Of a stretch of 64,000 nucleotides of DNA, positions 9,219 through 18,184 are shown piece after piece. Every line of letters begins with the position of its first letter. Position 1 is the first letter of the stretch. Below the pieces are notes generated by a model. That model was not told the DNA's origin, did not search any database, and saw nothing but the letters and a program-made list of their open reading frames with translations. Source of the DNA: UBA5109 sp963975155. Lineage in GTDB: Bacteria; Pseudomonadota; Gammaproteobacteria; Pseudomonadales; Pseudohongiellaceae. The translations under genes were made by a program, and so were the position numbers. The stretch lies in assembly GCA_963975155.1 (NCBI GenBank), contig CAXBFG010000004.1:62001-126000 (forward strand), given 5' to 3'.

Positions 9219-9256
9219 AAAAAAAACGGCGGTTCCTGCTTCAGGTTCCGCCGTTT
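9219..9256 (-). terminator. Rho-independent terminator after ihfB
   Basis: On minus, AAACGGCGG pairs with CCGCCGTTT, with a further inner CCTG/CAGG stem and an AAG loop, followed by eight T. It lies 36 bp after the ihfB stop and separates the rpsA-ihfB unit from lapAB. Confidence 0.9.
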
Positions 9257-9292
9257 AATCAACTCAGCCAATAAAAAGTGTGCTGATAAATA

Positions 9293-9592
9293 TTAAGATA
9301 TTTCTCGCTGCAAGCTTTCATTGACACGGTCTCTTAGCTCTTTACCAGCTTTGAAATGTGGAACATATTTACCTTTTAACTCAACAGCTTCGCCAGTTTT
9401 AGGGTTTCTGCCGGTCCGAGGTGCACGATAATGCAGAGAAAAGCTTCCAAAACCTCTAATCTCTATGCGTCCACCTTCAGCAAGCGCTTCAGACATATAA
9501 GAAATGATCGCCTTAACAGTTAACTCAATATCTTTCGCAGATAATTGAGTCTGTTTAGCCGCTATACGTTCAATCAGTTCTGATTTAGTCAT
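9293..9592 (-). CDS. ihfB: integration host factor subunit beta
   Basis: DNA-bending subunit that pairs with IhfA. It has the HU/IHF fold, with GFGSF and the beta-arm motif RTGRNPKTGE. I start it at the ATG at 9592 (first residues MTKSELIE, the family start, 99 residues) rather than six codons upstream; an AAGG lies before this ATG. It follows rpsA, the common proteobacterial order. Confidence 0.96.
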   Translation of the reverse strand: MTKSELIERIAAKQTQLSAKDIELTVKAIISYMSEALAEGGRIEIRGFGSFSLHYRAPRTGRNPKTGEAVELKGKYVPHFKAGKELRDRVNESLQREIS

Positions 9593-9654
9593 AACTTTTA
9601 ACCTTAGCACTTAGCTGGTTTACAGATCAGCTTCAGCCTTAACAGTGTTAACCC

Positions 9655-11331
9655 TTACTCTTTTTCCATCTGAGCTTTAATCAAATCACCAACCGTTGCA
9701 GGTGCAGCCGACGTAGCAGTTTGTTTGTTGTGCTCAGCAACCGTGTCTTTCTCTTCAGCAATTTCCTTCGCTTTGATAGACAAGGTGATAGTTCGGTTTT
9801 TGCGATCCAGGTTAGTAATCTTGGCTTCAACTTCATCGCCTACATTGAGTACTGTTCGTACATCTTCAATACGCTCACGACTGATATCGCCGGCTTTAAG
9901 TAATGCTTCTACACCTTCAGCCAGAGTAATTATGGCTTCTTTTGTATCAACAGAACTTACCGTACCGGTAACGATAGAACCTTTATCATGTACTTCCGTG
10001 TAGGCTGCGAAAGGATCACCTGAAAGCTGTTTAATCCCCAGAGAAATTCTTTCTCGTTCAGAATCAACGGACAGAATTATTGTGTCGATTTTGTCGCCCT
10101 TGGTGTATTGACGAACAGCCTGCTCGCCCGGTTCTTCCCAGGAAATATCGGACAAATGCACCAGACCATCAATTTCACCATCCAGTCCGATGAAAATACC
10201 AAAATCGGTAATAGATTTGATGTTGCCGGAGATTCTGTCGCCTTTTTTGAAGGTTTCAGCAAAAGCATCCCATGGGTTTTTCTGGCATTGTTTAAGACCA
10301 AGTGAAATACGGCGACGTTCCTGGTCAATATCCAGAATCATCACTTCTACTTCATCACCCAGTTGCACTAATTTTGAAGGATGAATGTTTTTGTTGGTCC
10401 AATCCATTTCTGAGACATGAACCAGGCCTTCAACGCCCTCTTCGAGTTCAGCAAAACAACCATAATCGGTCAGGTTGGTAACCACTGCCTTGACCTTGGC
10501 GTTTTCAGGATAACGATTCTTGATATCCACCCATGGATCTTCACCCAGTTGTTTCAGTCCCAGTGAAACGCGATTACGTTCGCGATCAAATTTCAAAACC
10601 TTGACGTCGATTTCCTTGCCAACTTCTACAATCTCGCTGGGATGTTTAATACGTTTCCATGACATATCAGTGATATGTAATAAACCGTCGACACCTCCCA
10701 AATCCACGAAAGCACCATAATCAGTAAGGTTTTTAACAATACCTTTAACCGATTGGCCTTCTTGCAAATTGGAAAGTAACTCGTCACGTTCAGCACTGTT
10801 CGCGGATTCCAGAACCGCACGACGCGATACCACAACATTATTGCGTTTCTGATCCAGTTTGATCAGTTTAAACTCAAGTTCTTTATACATCAGATGGTCG
10901 ACGTCACGAATTGGTCGAACATCAACCAGAGAGCCTGGCAGGAAGGCACGAACTGTGTTCACATCGACCGTAAAGCCACCTTTGACTTTACCATTGATAA
11001 CGCCCATAACCGCCTCATTCTTCTCAAAGGCACTTTCCAGAACCATCCATGTTTCGGCACGTTTAGCTTTTTCGCGAGACAATTTTGTTTCGCCAAAACC
11101 ATCTTCAACATTCTCCAGAGCAACTTTTACTTCATCGCCAATTGCAAGATTAAATTCACCTTGATCGTTTAAAAATTCCTGACGGGCTATTACGCCTTCA
11201 GATTTCAAACCGGCGTGGACAGTTACCCAATCCGAATCGATATCAATAATGGTTCCGGTAATAATGGAACCTGATTTCATTTCGATTTCTTTTAAGCTTT
11301 CTTCAAATAATTCTGCGAAACTTTCGCTCAT
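9655..11331 (-). CDS. rpsA: 30S ribosomal protein S1
   Basis: Binds mRNA on the 30S subunit and helps initiation on structured messages. The 558 residues match the six-S1-domain form; repeats with GxVK.LTDYGAFVDLGGVDGLLH and GLVHVSEMDW are visible from about residue 190 onward, while the first two are more divergent. An AAAGGT Shine-Dalgarno lies before the ATG, and a perfect hairpin lies just upstream of it. Confidence 0.98.
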   Translation of the reverse strand: MSESFAELFEESLKEIEMKSGSIITGTIIDIDSDWVTVHAGLKSEGVIARQEFLNDQGEFNLAIGDEVKVALENVEDGFGETKLSREKAKRAETWMVLESAFEKNEAVMGVINGKVKGGFTVDVNTVRAFLPGSLVDVRPIRDVDHLMYKELEFKLIKLDQKRNNVVVSRRAVLESANSAERDELLSNLQEGQSVKGIVKNLTDYGAFVDLGGVDGLLHITDMSWKRIKHPSEIVEVGKEIDVKVLKFDRERNRVSLGLKQLGEDPWVDIKNRYPENAKVKAVVTNLTDYGCFAELEEGVEGLVHVSEMDWTNKNIHPSKLVQLGDEVEVMILDIDQERRRISLGLKQCQKNPWDAFAETFKKGDRISGNIKSITDFGIFIGLDGEIDGLVHLSDISWEEPGEQAVRQYTKGDKIDTIILSVDSERERISLGIKQLSGDPFAAYTEVHDKGSIVTGTVSSVDTKEAIITLAEGVEALLKAGDISRERIEDVRTVLNVGDEVEAKITNLDRKNRTITLSIKAKEIAEEKDTVAEHNKQTATSAAPATVGDLIKAQMEKE

Positions 11332-11347
11332 ACTTTTACCTTTAGGT

Positions 11348-11370
11348 GAAAATCTTTAGAGTAGATTTTC
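11348..11370 (-). promoter_or_regulatory. hairpin in the rpsA leader
   Basis: A perfect 8-bp stem (GAAAATCT/AGATTTTC) with a 7-nt loop sits immediately upstream of the rpsA Shine-Dalgarno, in a leader region of about 190 nt after cmk. In E. coli, S1 represses its own mRNA through hairpins in the leader; the placement here fits such control, though the loop differs. Confidence 0.45.
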
Positions 11371-11520
11371 AGATCAAACCATATTCCAGTAAATACGGGT
11401 CAGTTAATGTTGAGTGAATCTCAGCTTGATACTGGCGCTTGAAATACACTTTCTTGCAGTATTAATTTCTTAATCAACAGAGCCGCAATATCCGGCACTT
11501 GTTTAGTTCTTTGTCTCTTT

Positions 11521-12204
11521 TTAGCTGTCTGATTTAAGCGCCTTACGAGTAGCACTTAACACTTTTTCAAACACCTGATCTATGCTTAATTCTGTTGTAT
11601 CTATCAGAATGGCATCTTCAGCAGGAACAAGGGGTGAAATAGTACGATGAGAATCTCGTTCATCCCGGGCTTGTATATCCAGCAAAAGGTCGCGCAGATT
11701 AACATTAAGTCCCTTATTTATCAACTGCTTATATCGCCTCTGTCCTCTTTCTTCCAAAGAAGCAGTCAGGAAATATTTTTGGATTGCATCAGGAAAAACT
11801 ACCGTGCCCATATCGCGGCCATCGGCTACCAGTCCCGGTTCCTGACGAAAAGCCAGTTGTCTTTCAAAAAGCGCTGCCCGTACTTCCGGTATTGCTGCAA
11901 CCTGGGATGCCAGGTCTCCACTGCTCTCCTGTCGTATGAGACCGGATATTTCCTCGCCGTTCAGCTCAATAGAACCATCAAAAAGACGTGAAAAGTGCAC
12001 TTCCATATTAAGCGCAAAATCACGCAACATATTGATATTACTGAATATAATATTTTCTTTTGCAGCTCCCGTGCCTACCAGACGGTAAAGCGCACCAGAG
12101 TCCAACAGATGCCATTGCAGGGTTTTGGCCAGCTTCTGAGCAATTGTTCCCTTACCCGTGCCGCTGGGTCCATCAATGGTAACAACCGGAATAGTGTCAT
12201 TCAC
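11521..12204 (-). CDS. cmk: cytidylate kinase
   Basis: Phosphorylates CMP and dCMP. P-loop GPSGTGKGT is at residues 12-20; the NMP-binding part has DGRDMGTVVFPDA and the lid has RDERDS. 227 residues, the normal length. Its ATG overlaps the aroA stop by 4 bp, so translation is probably coupled. Confidence 0.97.
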   Translation of the reverse strand: MNDTIPVVTIDGPSGTGKGTIAQKLAKTLQWHLLDSGALYRLVGTGAAKENIIFSNINMLRDFALNMEVHFSRLFDGSIELNGEEISGLIRQESSGDLASQVAAIPEVRAALFERQLAFRQEPGLVADGRDMGTVVFPDAIQKYFLTASLEERGQRRYKQLINKGLNVNLRDLLLDIQARDERDSHRTISPLVPAEDAILIDTTELSIDQVFEKVLSATRKALKSDS

Positions 12205-13538
12205 GATGCAGAGACCTGCATTTTGATACCAACCGTGGATGCAAGCTTTGCAAAACCGGGGAAAGACGTAGCGACATTGTCACAATCCAGAATGTCAATT
12301 GCCTGTTTCGAACGTAAAGCAGCAATGGTAAATGCCATGGCGATGCGATGATCGCCTTTACTATCAATCACGCCACCGGCAAAAGGTAAACCGGACGCTG
12401 AGTCTGGCTGTAAACCCTTTATGACAATACCATCCGCTTTAACCTCATGAGCTACCCCAAGAATCGCCAGACCATCCGCCATGGCCTGAATACGGTCACT
12501 TTCCTTTACCCGTAATTCTTCGGCACCACTAAGTGTCGTTACTCCAACTGCACAGGCGGCTGCTATAAATAACACAGGGAATTCGTCAATCGCCAATGGT
12601 ACTTGCTCAAGTGGAATATCAATGCCATGTAACGGCGCATAACGGACCCTTATATCTGCCACAGCTTCCCCGCCTGCCTGATATTCCCGAAGAAATTCAA
12701 TATCGGCCCCCATGGCTCGTAAAATATTGATAACCCCGATTCTGGTGGGATTGATACCAACATGCTTCAGCAGCAGGGTCGAACCCGGCGCTATACTGGC
12801 TCCCACCAAGAAGAAGGCAGCAGAGCTGATATCTGCCGGAATATCAATATCGCAGGCTTTCAGCAAGCCGCCACCACAGATCTCTACAGTTCTATCCTTA
12901 ACTTGTATTGGATACCCAAAAGCTTGCAGCATCAGTTCGGTATGATCTCGACAAGGGGCCGGCTCTGTAATTCGACTGCACCCTTCAACATAAAGCGACG
13001 CCAGCAGAATACAGGATTTAACCTGAGCACTAGCCACTGGCATAATATAGTCCATTGCCCGTAACTTTGACGGGCTGATTCTGATCGGAGCAAAACCCCC
13101 TGTCTGCAATTGAATTTGTGCACCCATCCTTGTCAATGGTTCAGTTATCCTGAGCATAGGGCGCCTGGAAAGGGATTCGTCTCCGACTAGCACAGAAGAA
13201 AAATTCTGTGCAGCCAGCAGTCCAGTCATCAGGCGCATTGCCGTACCAGAATTCCCCATATCCAGATCCTGCTGTGGTGCTTTCAGTCCATGCAAGCCGG
13301 CCCCTTGAATTTCCAGCTCACCGCCTTTAGGGTCACTAATCGTAAGCCCCATCGCCCGAAATGCTTTCAGGGTCGCCAGGCTGTCTTCTCCTTCCAGAAA
13401 ACCCTGAATATGAGTTCTTCCTTCGGCAAGGGCGCCCAACATGATCGCGCGGTGAGAAATGGATTTATCGCCAGGAACACGAATTGAACCCTGAAGGGTG
13501 CCGCCGGGCGCCACAGAAAATATTTGTTTCATGCTCAT
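12201..13538 (-). CDS. aroA: 3-phosphoshikimate 1-carboxyvinyltransferase (EPSP synthase)
   Basis: Adds enolpyruvate from PEP to shikimate-3-phosphate, the sixth step of the shikimate pathway. Seen are PGDKSISHR near the N terminus, GNSGTAMRL, SLSRRPM, and a C-terminal KESDRIQAMADGL. 445 residues. In Pseudomonas AroA is fused to TyrA; here it is a separate protein starting 1 bp after the preceding stop. Confidence 0.96.
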   Translation of the reverse strand: MSMKQIFSVAPGGTLQGSIRVPGDKSISHRAIMLGALAEGRTHIQGFLEGEDSLATLKAFRAMGLTISDPKGGELEIQGAGLHGLKAPQQDLDMGNSGTAMRLMTGLLAAQNFSSVLVGDESLSRRPMLRITEPLTRMGAQIQLQTGGFAPIRISPSKLRAMDYIMPVASAQVKSCILLASLYVEGCSRITEPAPCRDHTELMLQAFGYPIQVKDRTVEICGGGLLKACDIDIPADISSAAFFLVGASIAPGSTLLLKHVGINPTRIGVINILRAMGADIEFLREYQAGGEAVADIRVRYAPLHGIDIPLEQVPLAIDEFPVLFIAAACAVGVTTLSGAEELRVKESDRIQAMADGLAILGVAHEVKADGIVIKGLQPDSASGLPFAGGVIDSKGDHRIAMAFTIAALRSKQAIDILDCDNVATSFPGFAKLASTVGIKMQVSAS

Positions 13539-13539
13539 A

Positions 13540-15282
13540 TTATTGATTCGAAAATTTATCTCTGGATAATTTAGTGCGTTTTAATGCTGTCATGATGTAC
13601 TCGCCGTCGCCCTTCTGCAAAGCCAGTCTGAAGCGTGCGAGATCCTTTTCAAACTCATCCAGAATTGCTTCAAGTGGCACTGCATTACTCAGAAATATAT
13701 CTCTCCACATGTGCGGGTCACTGGACGCAATCCGCGTAAAATCCCTGAAGCCTCCTGCTGCATACCGAAAAATATCATCACTGCTACCTTGCTTCGACAG
13801 AGTATCTACCAGTGCATAGGCCAATAAATGGGGTAAATGGCTGGTCGCCGCCAAAACTTCATCATGTTGCGCCACTGTCATTTCGAGAACTTCGGCCCCC
13901 AGTTCACGCCATAATGCGCTAACCAGCGCAAGTGCGCTGGCATCCGTTTCAGGCAAGGGTGTCAGTATCACACGCCGGCCTTCAAATAAATCTGCTTTGG
14001 AAGCCTGAAAACCACTCTTTTCTGAACCGGCTATCGGATGACCTGGAACCAGGCTTGCAGGAATTTCACCGAAAGCAGTCATAGCTGCATCCACTGTTGA
14101 TTGTTTGACACTGGCAACATCGCTAATCACGCAACCCGGCTTGATTATACCGGCCAACCCCTGCAGTATCGGGGCTACGCTCAAGCCTGGCACTGCTATC
14201 AGTATCAAATCTGCATCAGCGCATGATGTTTCCAGTACTGTGCTAAAGCCTGCAATAACCCCGGCTTCATGTGCCAGTTGCAGCTCCGTGGGATTCCTGC
14301 CAACCGCCCACAATTGAGAACTAAGGCCTTTATCCGATAGAGCCTTGGCTACCGAGCCTCCGATCAGGCCCAGGCCAATAATCACAATCTTCTGATTCAG
14401 CAGGACATGCTCAGTAATCTCACGTGCTTTCTCTGTATGCACCATGCCGGCTATCGGGTAAGAACCTAATACCTTAACACCGATATTCGGCTGTTTTAGT
14501 GCGGCCAGAGCACTGGCAATATTTGCATCATTCTGGTGCCCGTCTACATCGATATAAAAGGTGTAGGACCAGGCCTCCTTACGTGAGGGCCGGGATTCCA
14601 GTTTGCTCATATTTACTGCAAAACGCTTTAATGGTTCCAGAACCTTGAATAAAGCACCTGGTTCGTTATGAGTAGTAATAATCAGCGAGGTCTTGTCATT
14701 AAGACCCGGACTGGCCTGATATTTTTTGCTGATGATCAGAAATCGGGTGGTGTTATCTCGGGAATCTTCAATATCCTGGGCCAGTATACTGAGTTGATAG
14801 ATTTCTGCGGCCGTTTTACTGGCAATTGCAGCAACTCCTTTTTCACGAGCAGCCATTCTGGCTGCTTCGGCATTACTGCTGACAGCAATACGCTCAATGC
14901 CGGGATAATGCATATCCAGCCAGTTACGGCACTGTCCCAGAGATTGCTGGTGAGAAACAATCTTCTGAATCTTACCCGCAGCACTTTGTGGATGAATCAT
15001 CAGCACCTGCTGGATACGCAGCTGAATTTCACCGCAAATTTGTAAAGGGCTACGGCTGAAGCAATCAAGTGTTGCAGTAACTGAACCTTCTGAGGAATTT
15101 TCGACAGGAACTACTGCATAGTCTGCCTGCTCTTTTTCGACACAGGCAAAAACTTCCTCAATAGTCGCCAGAGGCAGACCGGCCTGCTGAGGACCAAAAT
15201 ATCTGAGCAATGCGCTATGTGAATAGGTGCCCTGCGGACCTAGGTAAGCAACCTGTTGCTGTGCGCCGATATCATTCATCAT
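13540..15282 (-). CDS. fused prephenate dehydratase - prephenate dehydrogenase
   Basis: One protein of about 580 residues that joins both branches of aromatic amino-acid synthesis: prephenate to phenylpyruvate (Phe) and prephenate to 4-hydroxyphenylpyruvate (Tyr). Residues about 10-190 are the dehydratase (YLGPQGTYSH; catalytic TRF near 179-181). Next comes an ACT domain with ESRP (about 229-232), the Phe-sensing motif. From about residue 297 it is a TyrA-type dehydrogenase with IIGLGLIGGS and HPIAGSEKSG. The chorismate mutase domain that normally starts proteobacterial PheA is absent. I start it at the ATG at 15282 (ATG at 15279 also possible), which overlaps the gyrA stop; codons upstream of this are only gyrA read in another frame. 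No premature stop or frameshift is seen. Confidence 0.92.
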   Translation of the reverse strand: MMNDIGAQQQVAYLGPQGTYSHSALLRYFGPQQAGLPLATIEEVFACVEKEQADYAVVPVENSSEGSVTATLDCFSRSPLQICGEIQLRIQQVLMIHPQSAAGKIQKIVSHQQSLGQCRNWLDMHYPGIERIAVSSNAEAARMAAREKGVAAIASKTAAEIYQLSILAQDIEDSRDNTTRFLIISKKYQASPGLNDKTSLIITTHNEPGALFKVLEPLKRFAVNMSKLESRPSRKEAWSYTFYIDVDGHQNDANIASALAALKQPNIGVKVLGSYPIAGMVHTEKAREITEHVLLNQKIVIIGLGLIGGSVAKALSDKGLSSQLWAVGRNPTELQLAHEAGVIAGFSTVLETSCADADLILIAVPGLSVAPILQGLAGIIKPGCVISDVASVKQSTVDAAMTAFGEIPASLVPGHPIAGSEKSGFQASKADLFEGRRVILTPLPETDASALALVSALWRELGAEVLEMTVAQHDEVLAATSHLPHLLAYALVDTLSKQGSSDDIFRYAAGGFRDFTRIASSDPHMWRDIFLSNAVPLEAILDEFEKDLARFRLALQKGDGEYIMTALKRTKLSRDKFSNQ

Positions 15283-17989
15283 CTGCCGGCAGGTTTTGGT
15301 CATTGCCTGCCGATTTCGCATCTGAAGAGTCCGCTGCATCTGTGTCCGCTTGCTTGAAGTCCTGTGTCTGGGCATTTTTGCTTTCGCTGCCAATCTCGCT
15401 TCCAGACTCACCTTCATCATCATATTCGGGGGCTTCTTCCGGCTCTTCTATCCGTTCCACACCAACCAGGGCTTCACCTTCTTTGAGCTTGATCAGACGT
15501 ACACCCTGTGTGTTTCGGCCCTGCGAAGAAACTTCATCTGTTCGCGTGCGGACCAGGGTGCCCTTGTCACTGATCAACATGATTTCATCACCATCAAAGA
15601 CTTGCACGGCACCAACTATTGCACCATTACGTTCACTGGTTTTAATGCCGATTACGCCTTTACCACCGCGTTTGTAACAAGGGAATTCTTCCACTGGCGT
15701 ACGTTTTCCATAGCCATTTTCACTCACAGCAAGTATTTGTCCATCCGCTTCAGGGATAATCATATCGACCATGTGATGCCCCTCTTCGAGCCGGATTCCT
15801 CTTACGCCGCGTGCGGTTCTACCCATCGCGCGTACGTCATTCTCATCAAAGCGAATGACCTTGCCGGAGCTGCTGTACAGCATGACGTCATGTTCACCAT
15901 TAGTAATGGCTGTTTTAACCAGAGTATCGCCTTCATCAAGCTCGATGGCACGCAGACCAACGCTACGCTGGCGCGCAAAATTAGGCAGGGCTACTTTTTT
16001 GACGGTGCCGTTACTGGTGGCCATAAAGACAAATTCATTCTCAGGATAATCCCGTATCGGCAGCAAGCTGGTGATATTTTCCCCTTCTTCCAGGGGTAGA
16101 ATATTAACAATTGGTTTGCCACGAGCTGTTCGACCAGCAACCGGGATATGAAACACCTTGATCCAGAACACTTTACCCGTCGTGGTAAAACACAACAGGG
16201 TGTCATGACTGCTGGCTACCAGCAGATGTTCTACAAAATCTTCATCCTTGACAGTTTGAGCCGCCTTGCCCCGACCGCCACGTCGTTGCGCCTGATAATC
16301 AGACAGCGGCTGGCTTTTCGCATAGCCGGTCTGGGAAATCGTGACGACACGATCCTCTTCAGTAATTAAATCTTCGATTGTCAGGTCATGTTGAGAATCC
16401 TGAATTTCAGTGCGCCTTTCATCACCATAATTTTCGTTAATTTCTTCAAGCTCACTGCGGATAACTTCCATCAGCCGATGATTGTTCGCCAGAATATCCA
16501 GGTATTCCGCTATTTGCTGCAAGAGATCCTTATAATCATTGATCAGTTTTTCCTGCTCCAGGCCGGTCAGTCTGTGCAGTCTCAGTTCCAGTATGGCCTG
16601 CGCCTGTTCGGGAGATAAATAATATTCCTGATCCTTAAGTCCGTATTGCTCAGGTAGTTTATCCGGTCGACAGGCATTCGGATCAGAATCTCCAAGCATG
16701 GCGAGTACGCCTTGTGAATTCCAGCCACATTCCAGTAATTTAAGTTTGGCTTCGGCGGAGCTTGGTGACTTTTTAATCAGCTCGATAACCGCATCTATAT
16801 TGGCCAGTGCTACTGCAAGGCCTTCCAGGATGTGGCCTCTTTCTCGGGCTTTTCGCAGCAGAAATACCGTTCGACGGGTAACTACTTCACGACGATGCTG
16901 GATAAATGCATCAAGCGCATCCTTCAGGTTTAACAGCTTGGGCTGACCATCAACCAAAGCAACCATATTGATACCGAATACCATCTGCATCTGGGTTTGT
17001 GCAAACAGGTTATTGAGCACAACATCGCCGACCTCTCCCTTGCGTAATTCGATAACAATACGCAGGCCATCCTTGTCTGATTCATCCCTGAGCTCACTGA
17101 TACCTTCCAGTTTCTTTTCCTTTACCAGTTCTGCAATACGCTCAATCAAACGTGCCTTGTTTAACTGATAGGGAATTTCATTGACGATAATGGTTTGGCG
17201 CCCGGTTTTTTCATTTTCTTCAATAATGGCGCGCGAACGCATGTAGATTTTTCCACGCCCGGTTTTATAAGCCTGAACGATGCCAGCCCTGCCGTTTATG
17301 ATGGCTGCTGTTGGGAAATCCGGCCCCTGGATATGCTGAATCAGCTCATCAATTTCAATATCAGGGTTGTCCATCATTGCAAAGGTGGCACTTATCACTT
17401 CTCTAAGGTTGTGCGGAGGAATATTGGTTGCCATGCCAACAGCAATACCGGATGAGCCATTGACCAGCAAATTGGGCACGCGGGTGGGCAATACATCAGG
17501 AATCAGCTCAGTGCCATCATAGTTTTCTGTGAAATTGACGGTTTCCTTATCTAAATCTGCCAACAGGTCATGCGCCATTTTCTTCATGCGTATTTCGGTA
17601 TAACGCATGGCTGCGGCTGAATCGCCGTCTATGGAACCAAAATTGCCCTGACCATCAACAAGGGGATAACGAAGTGAAAAATCCTGTGCCATACGTACGA
17701 TGGTTTCATAGACGGCTGAATCACCATGTGGATGATATTTACCGATGACATCGCCGACCACACGCGCAGATTTTTTATAAGGTTTATTCCAGTCATTGGA
17801 GAGCACATTCATAGCAAACAGTACACGCCTGTGTACAGGCTTGAGACCATCTCTGACATCGGGAAGCGCCCTACCGACAATTACGCTCATCGCATAATCG
17901 AGATAGGACTGACGCATTTCGCTTTCTATGGAAACTGAATAAATCTGACCGCCGCTCTGACCTTCATTCTGATCAATAATATCCGACAT
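15272..17989 (-). CDS. gyrA: DNA gyrase subunit A
   Basis: Breaks and reseals DNA in gyrase. 905 residues, with the catalytic Tyr in AAMRYTEIRM (Y130) and the GyrA-box QRRGGRG that allows DNA wrapping. The C terminus ends in a long acidic tail (about the last 60 residues). In the quinolone-resistance region, the E. coli Ser83 position is Ser, while the Asp87 position is Glu (HPHGDSAVYE). It is the first gene of the gyrA-aromatic-cmk run. Confidence 0.98.
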   Translation of the reverse strand: MSDIIDQNEGQSGGQIYSVSIESEMRQSYLDYAMSVIVGRALPDVRDGLKPVHRRVLFAMNVLSNDWNKPYKKSARVVGDVIGKYHPHGDSAVYETIVRMAQDFSLRYPLVDGQGNFGSIDGDSAAAMRYTEIRMKKMAHDLLADLDKETVNFTENYDGTELIPDVLPTRVPNLLVNGSSGIAVGMATNIPPHNLREVISATFAMMDNPDIEIDELIQHIQGPDFPTAAIINGRAGIVQAYKTGRGKIYMRSRAIIEENEKTGRQTIIVNEIPYQLNKARLIERIAELVKEKKLEGISELRDESDKDGLRIVIELRKGEVGDVVLNNLFAQTQMQMVFGINMVALVDGQPKLLNLKDALDAFIQHRREVVTRRTVFLLRKARERGHILEGLAVALANIDAVIELIKKSPSSAEAKLKLLECGWNSQGVLAMLGDSDPNACRPDKLPEQYGLKDQEYYLSPEQAQAILELRLHRLTGLEQEKLINDYKDLLQQIAEYLDILANNHRLMEVIRSELEEINENYGDERRTEIQDSQHDLTIEDLITEEDRVVTISQTGYAKSQPLSDYQAQRRGGRGKAAQTVKDEDFVEHLLVASSHDTLLCFTTTGKVFWIKVFHIPVAGRTARGKPIVNILPLEEGENITSLLPIRDYPENEFVFMATSNGTVKKVALPNFARQRSVGLRAIELDEGDTLVKTAITNGEHDVMLYSSSGKVIRFDENDVRAMGRTARGVRGIRLEEGHHMVDMIIPEADGQILAVSENGYGKRTPVEEFPCYKRGGKGVIGIKTSERNGAIVGAVQVFDGDEIMLISDKGTLVRTRTDEVSSQGRNTQGVRLIKLKEGEALVGVERIEEPEEAPEYDDEGESGSEIGSESKNAQTQDFKQADTDAADSSDAKSAGNDQNLPADDE

Positions 17990-18184
17990 AAAATGCTTTT
18001 AATTCCTTGCAATAACCTGCTGTTAACGATCTTTTTTGAGGACCGGAGCCGGTTAGAATTTATCTTATTTTAAGAGCCGGATTGTAGCATATTCAGAGTC
18101 TGAACTGACAGTGAAAGTACCTGTTTTTGGCAATTATCGGTATACTCCCGAAAAGATTAATTATTTATGCAAAATCAATAAATT

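Noticed and set aside
15350..16099. A 249-codon plus-strand frame inside gyrA
   Set aside because: It is antisense to conserved gyrA, its composition mirrors gyrA codons, and there is no ribosome site or known motif.
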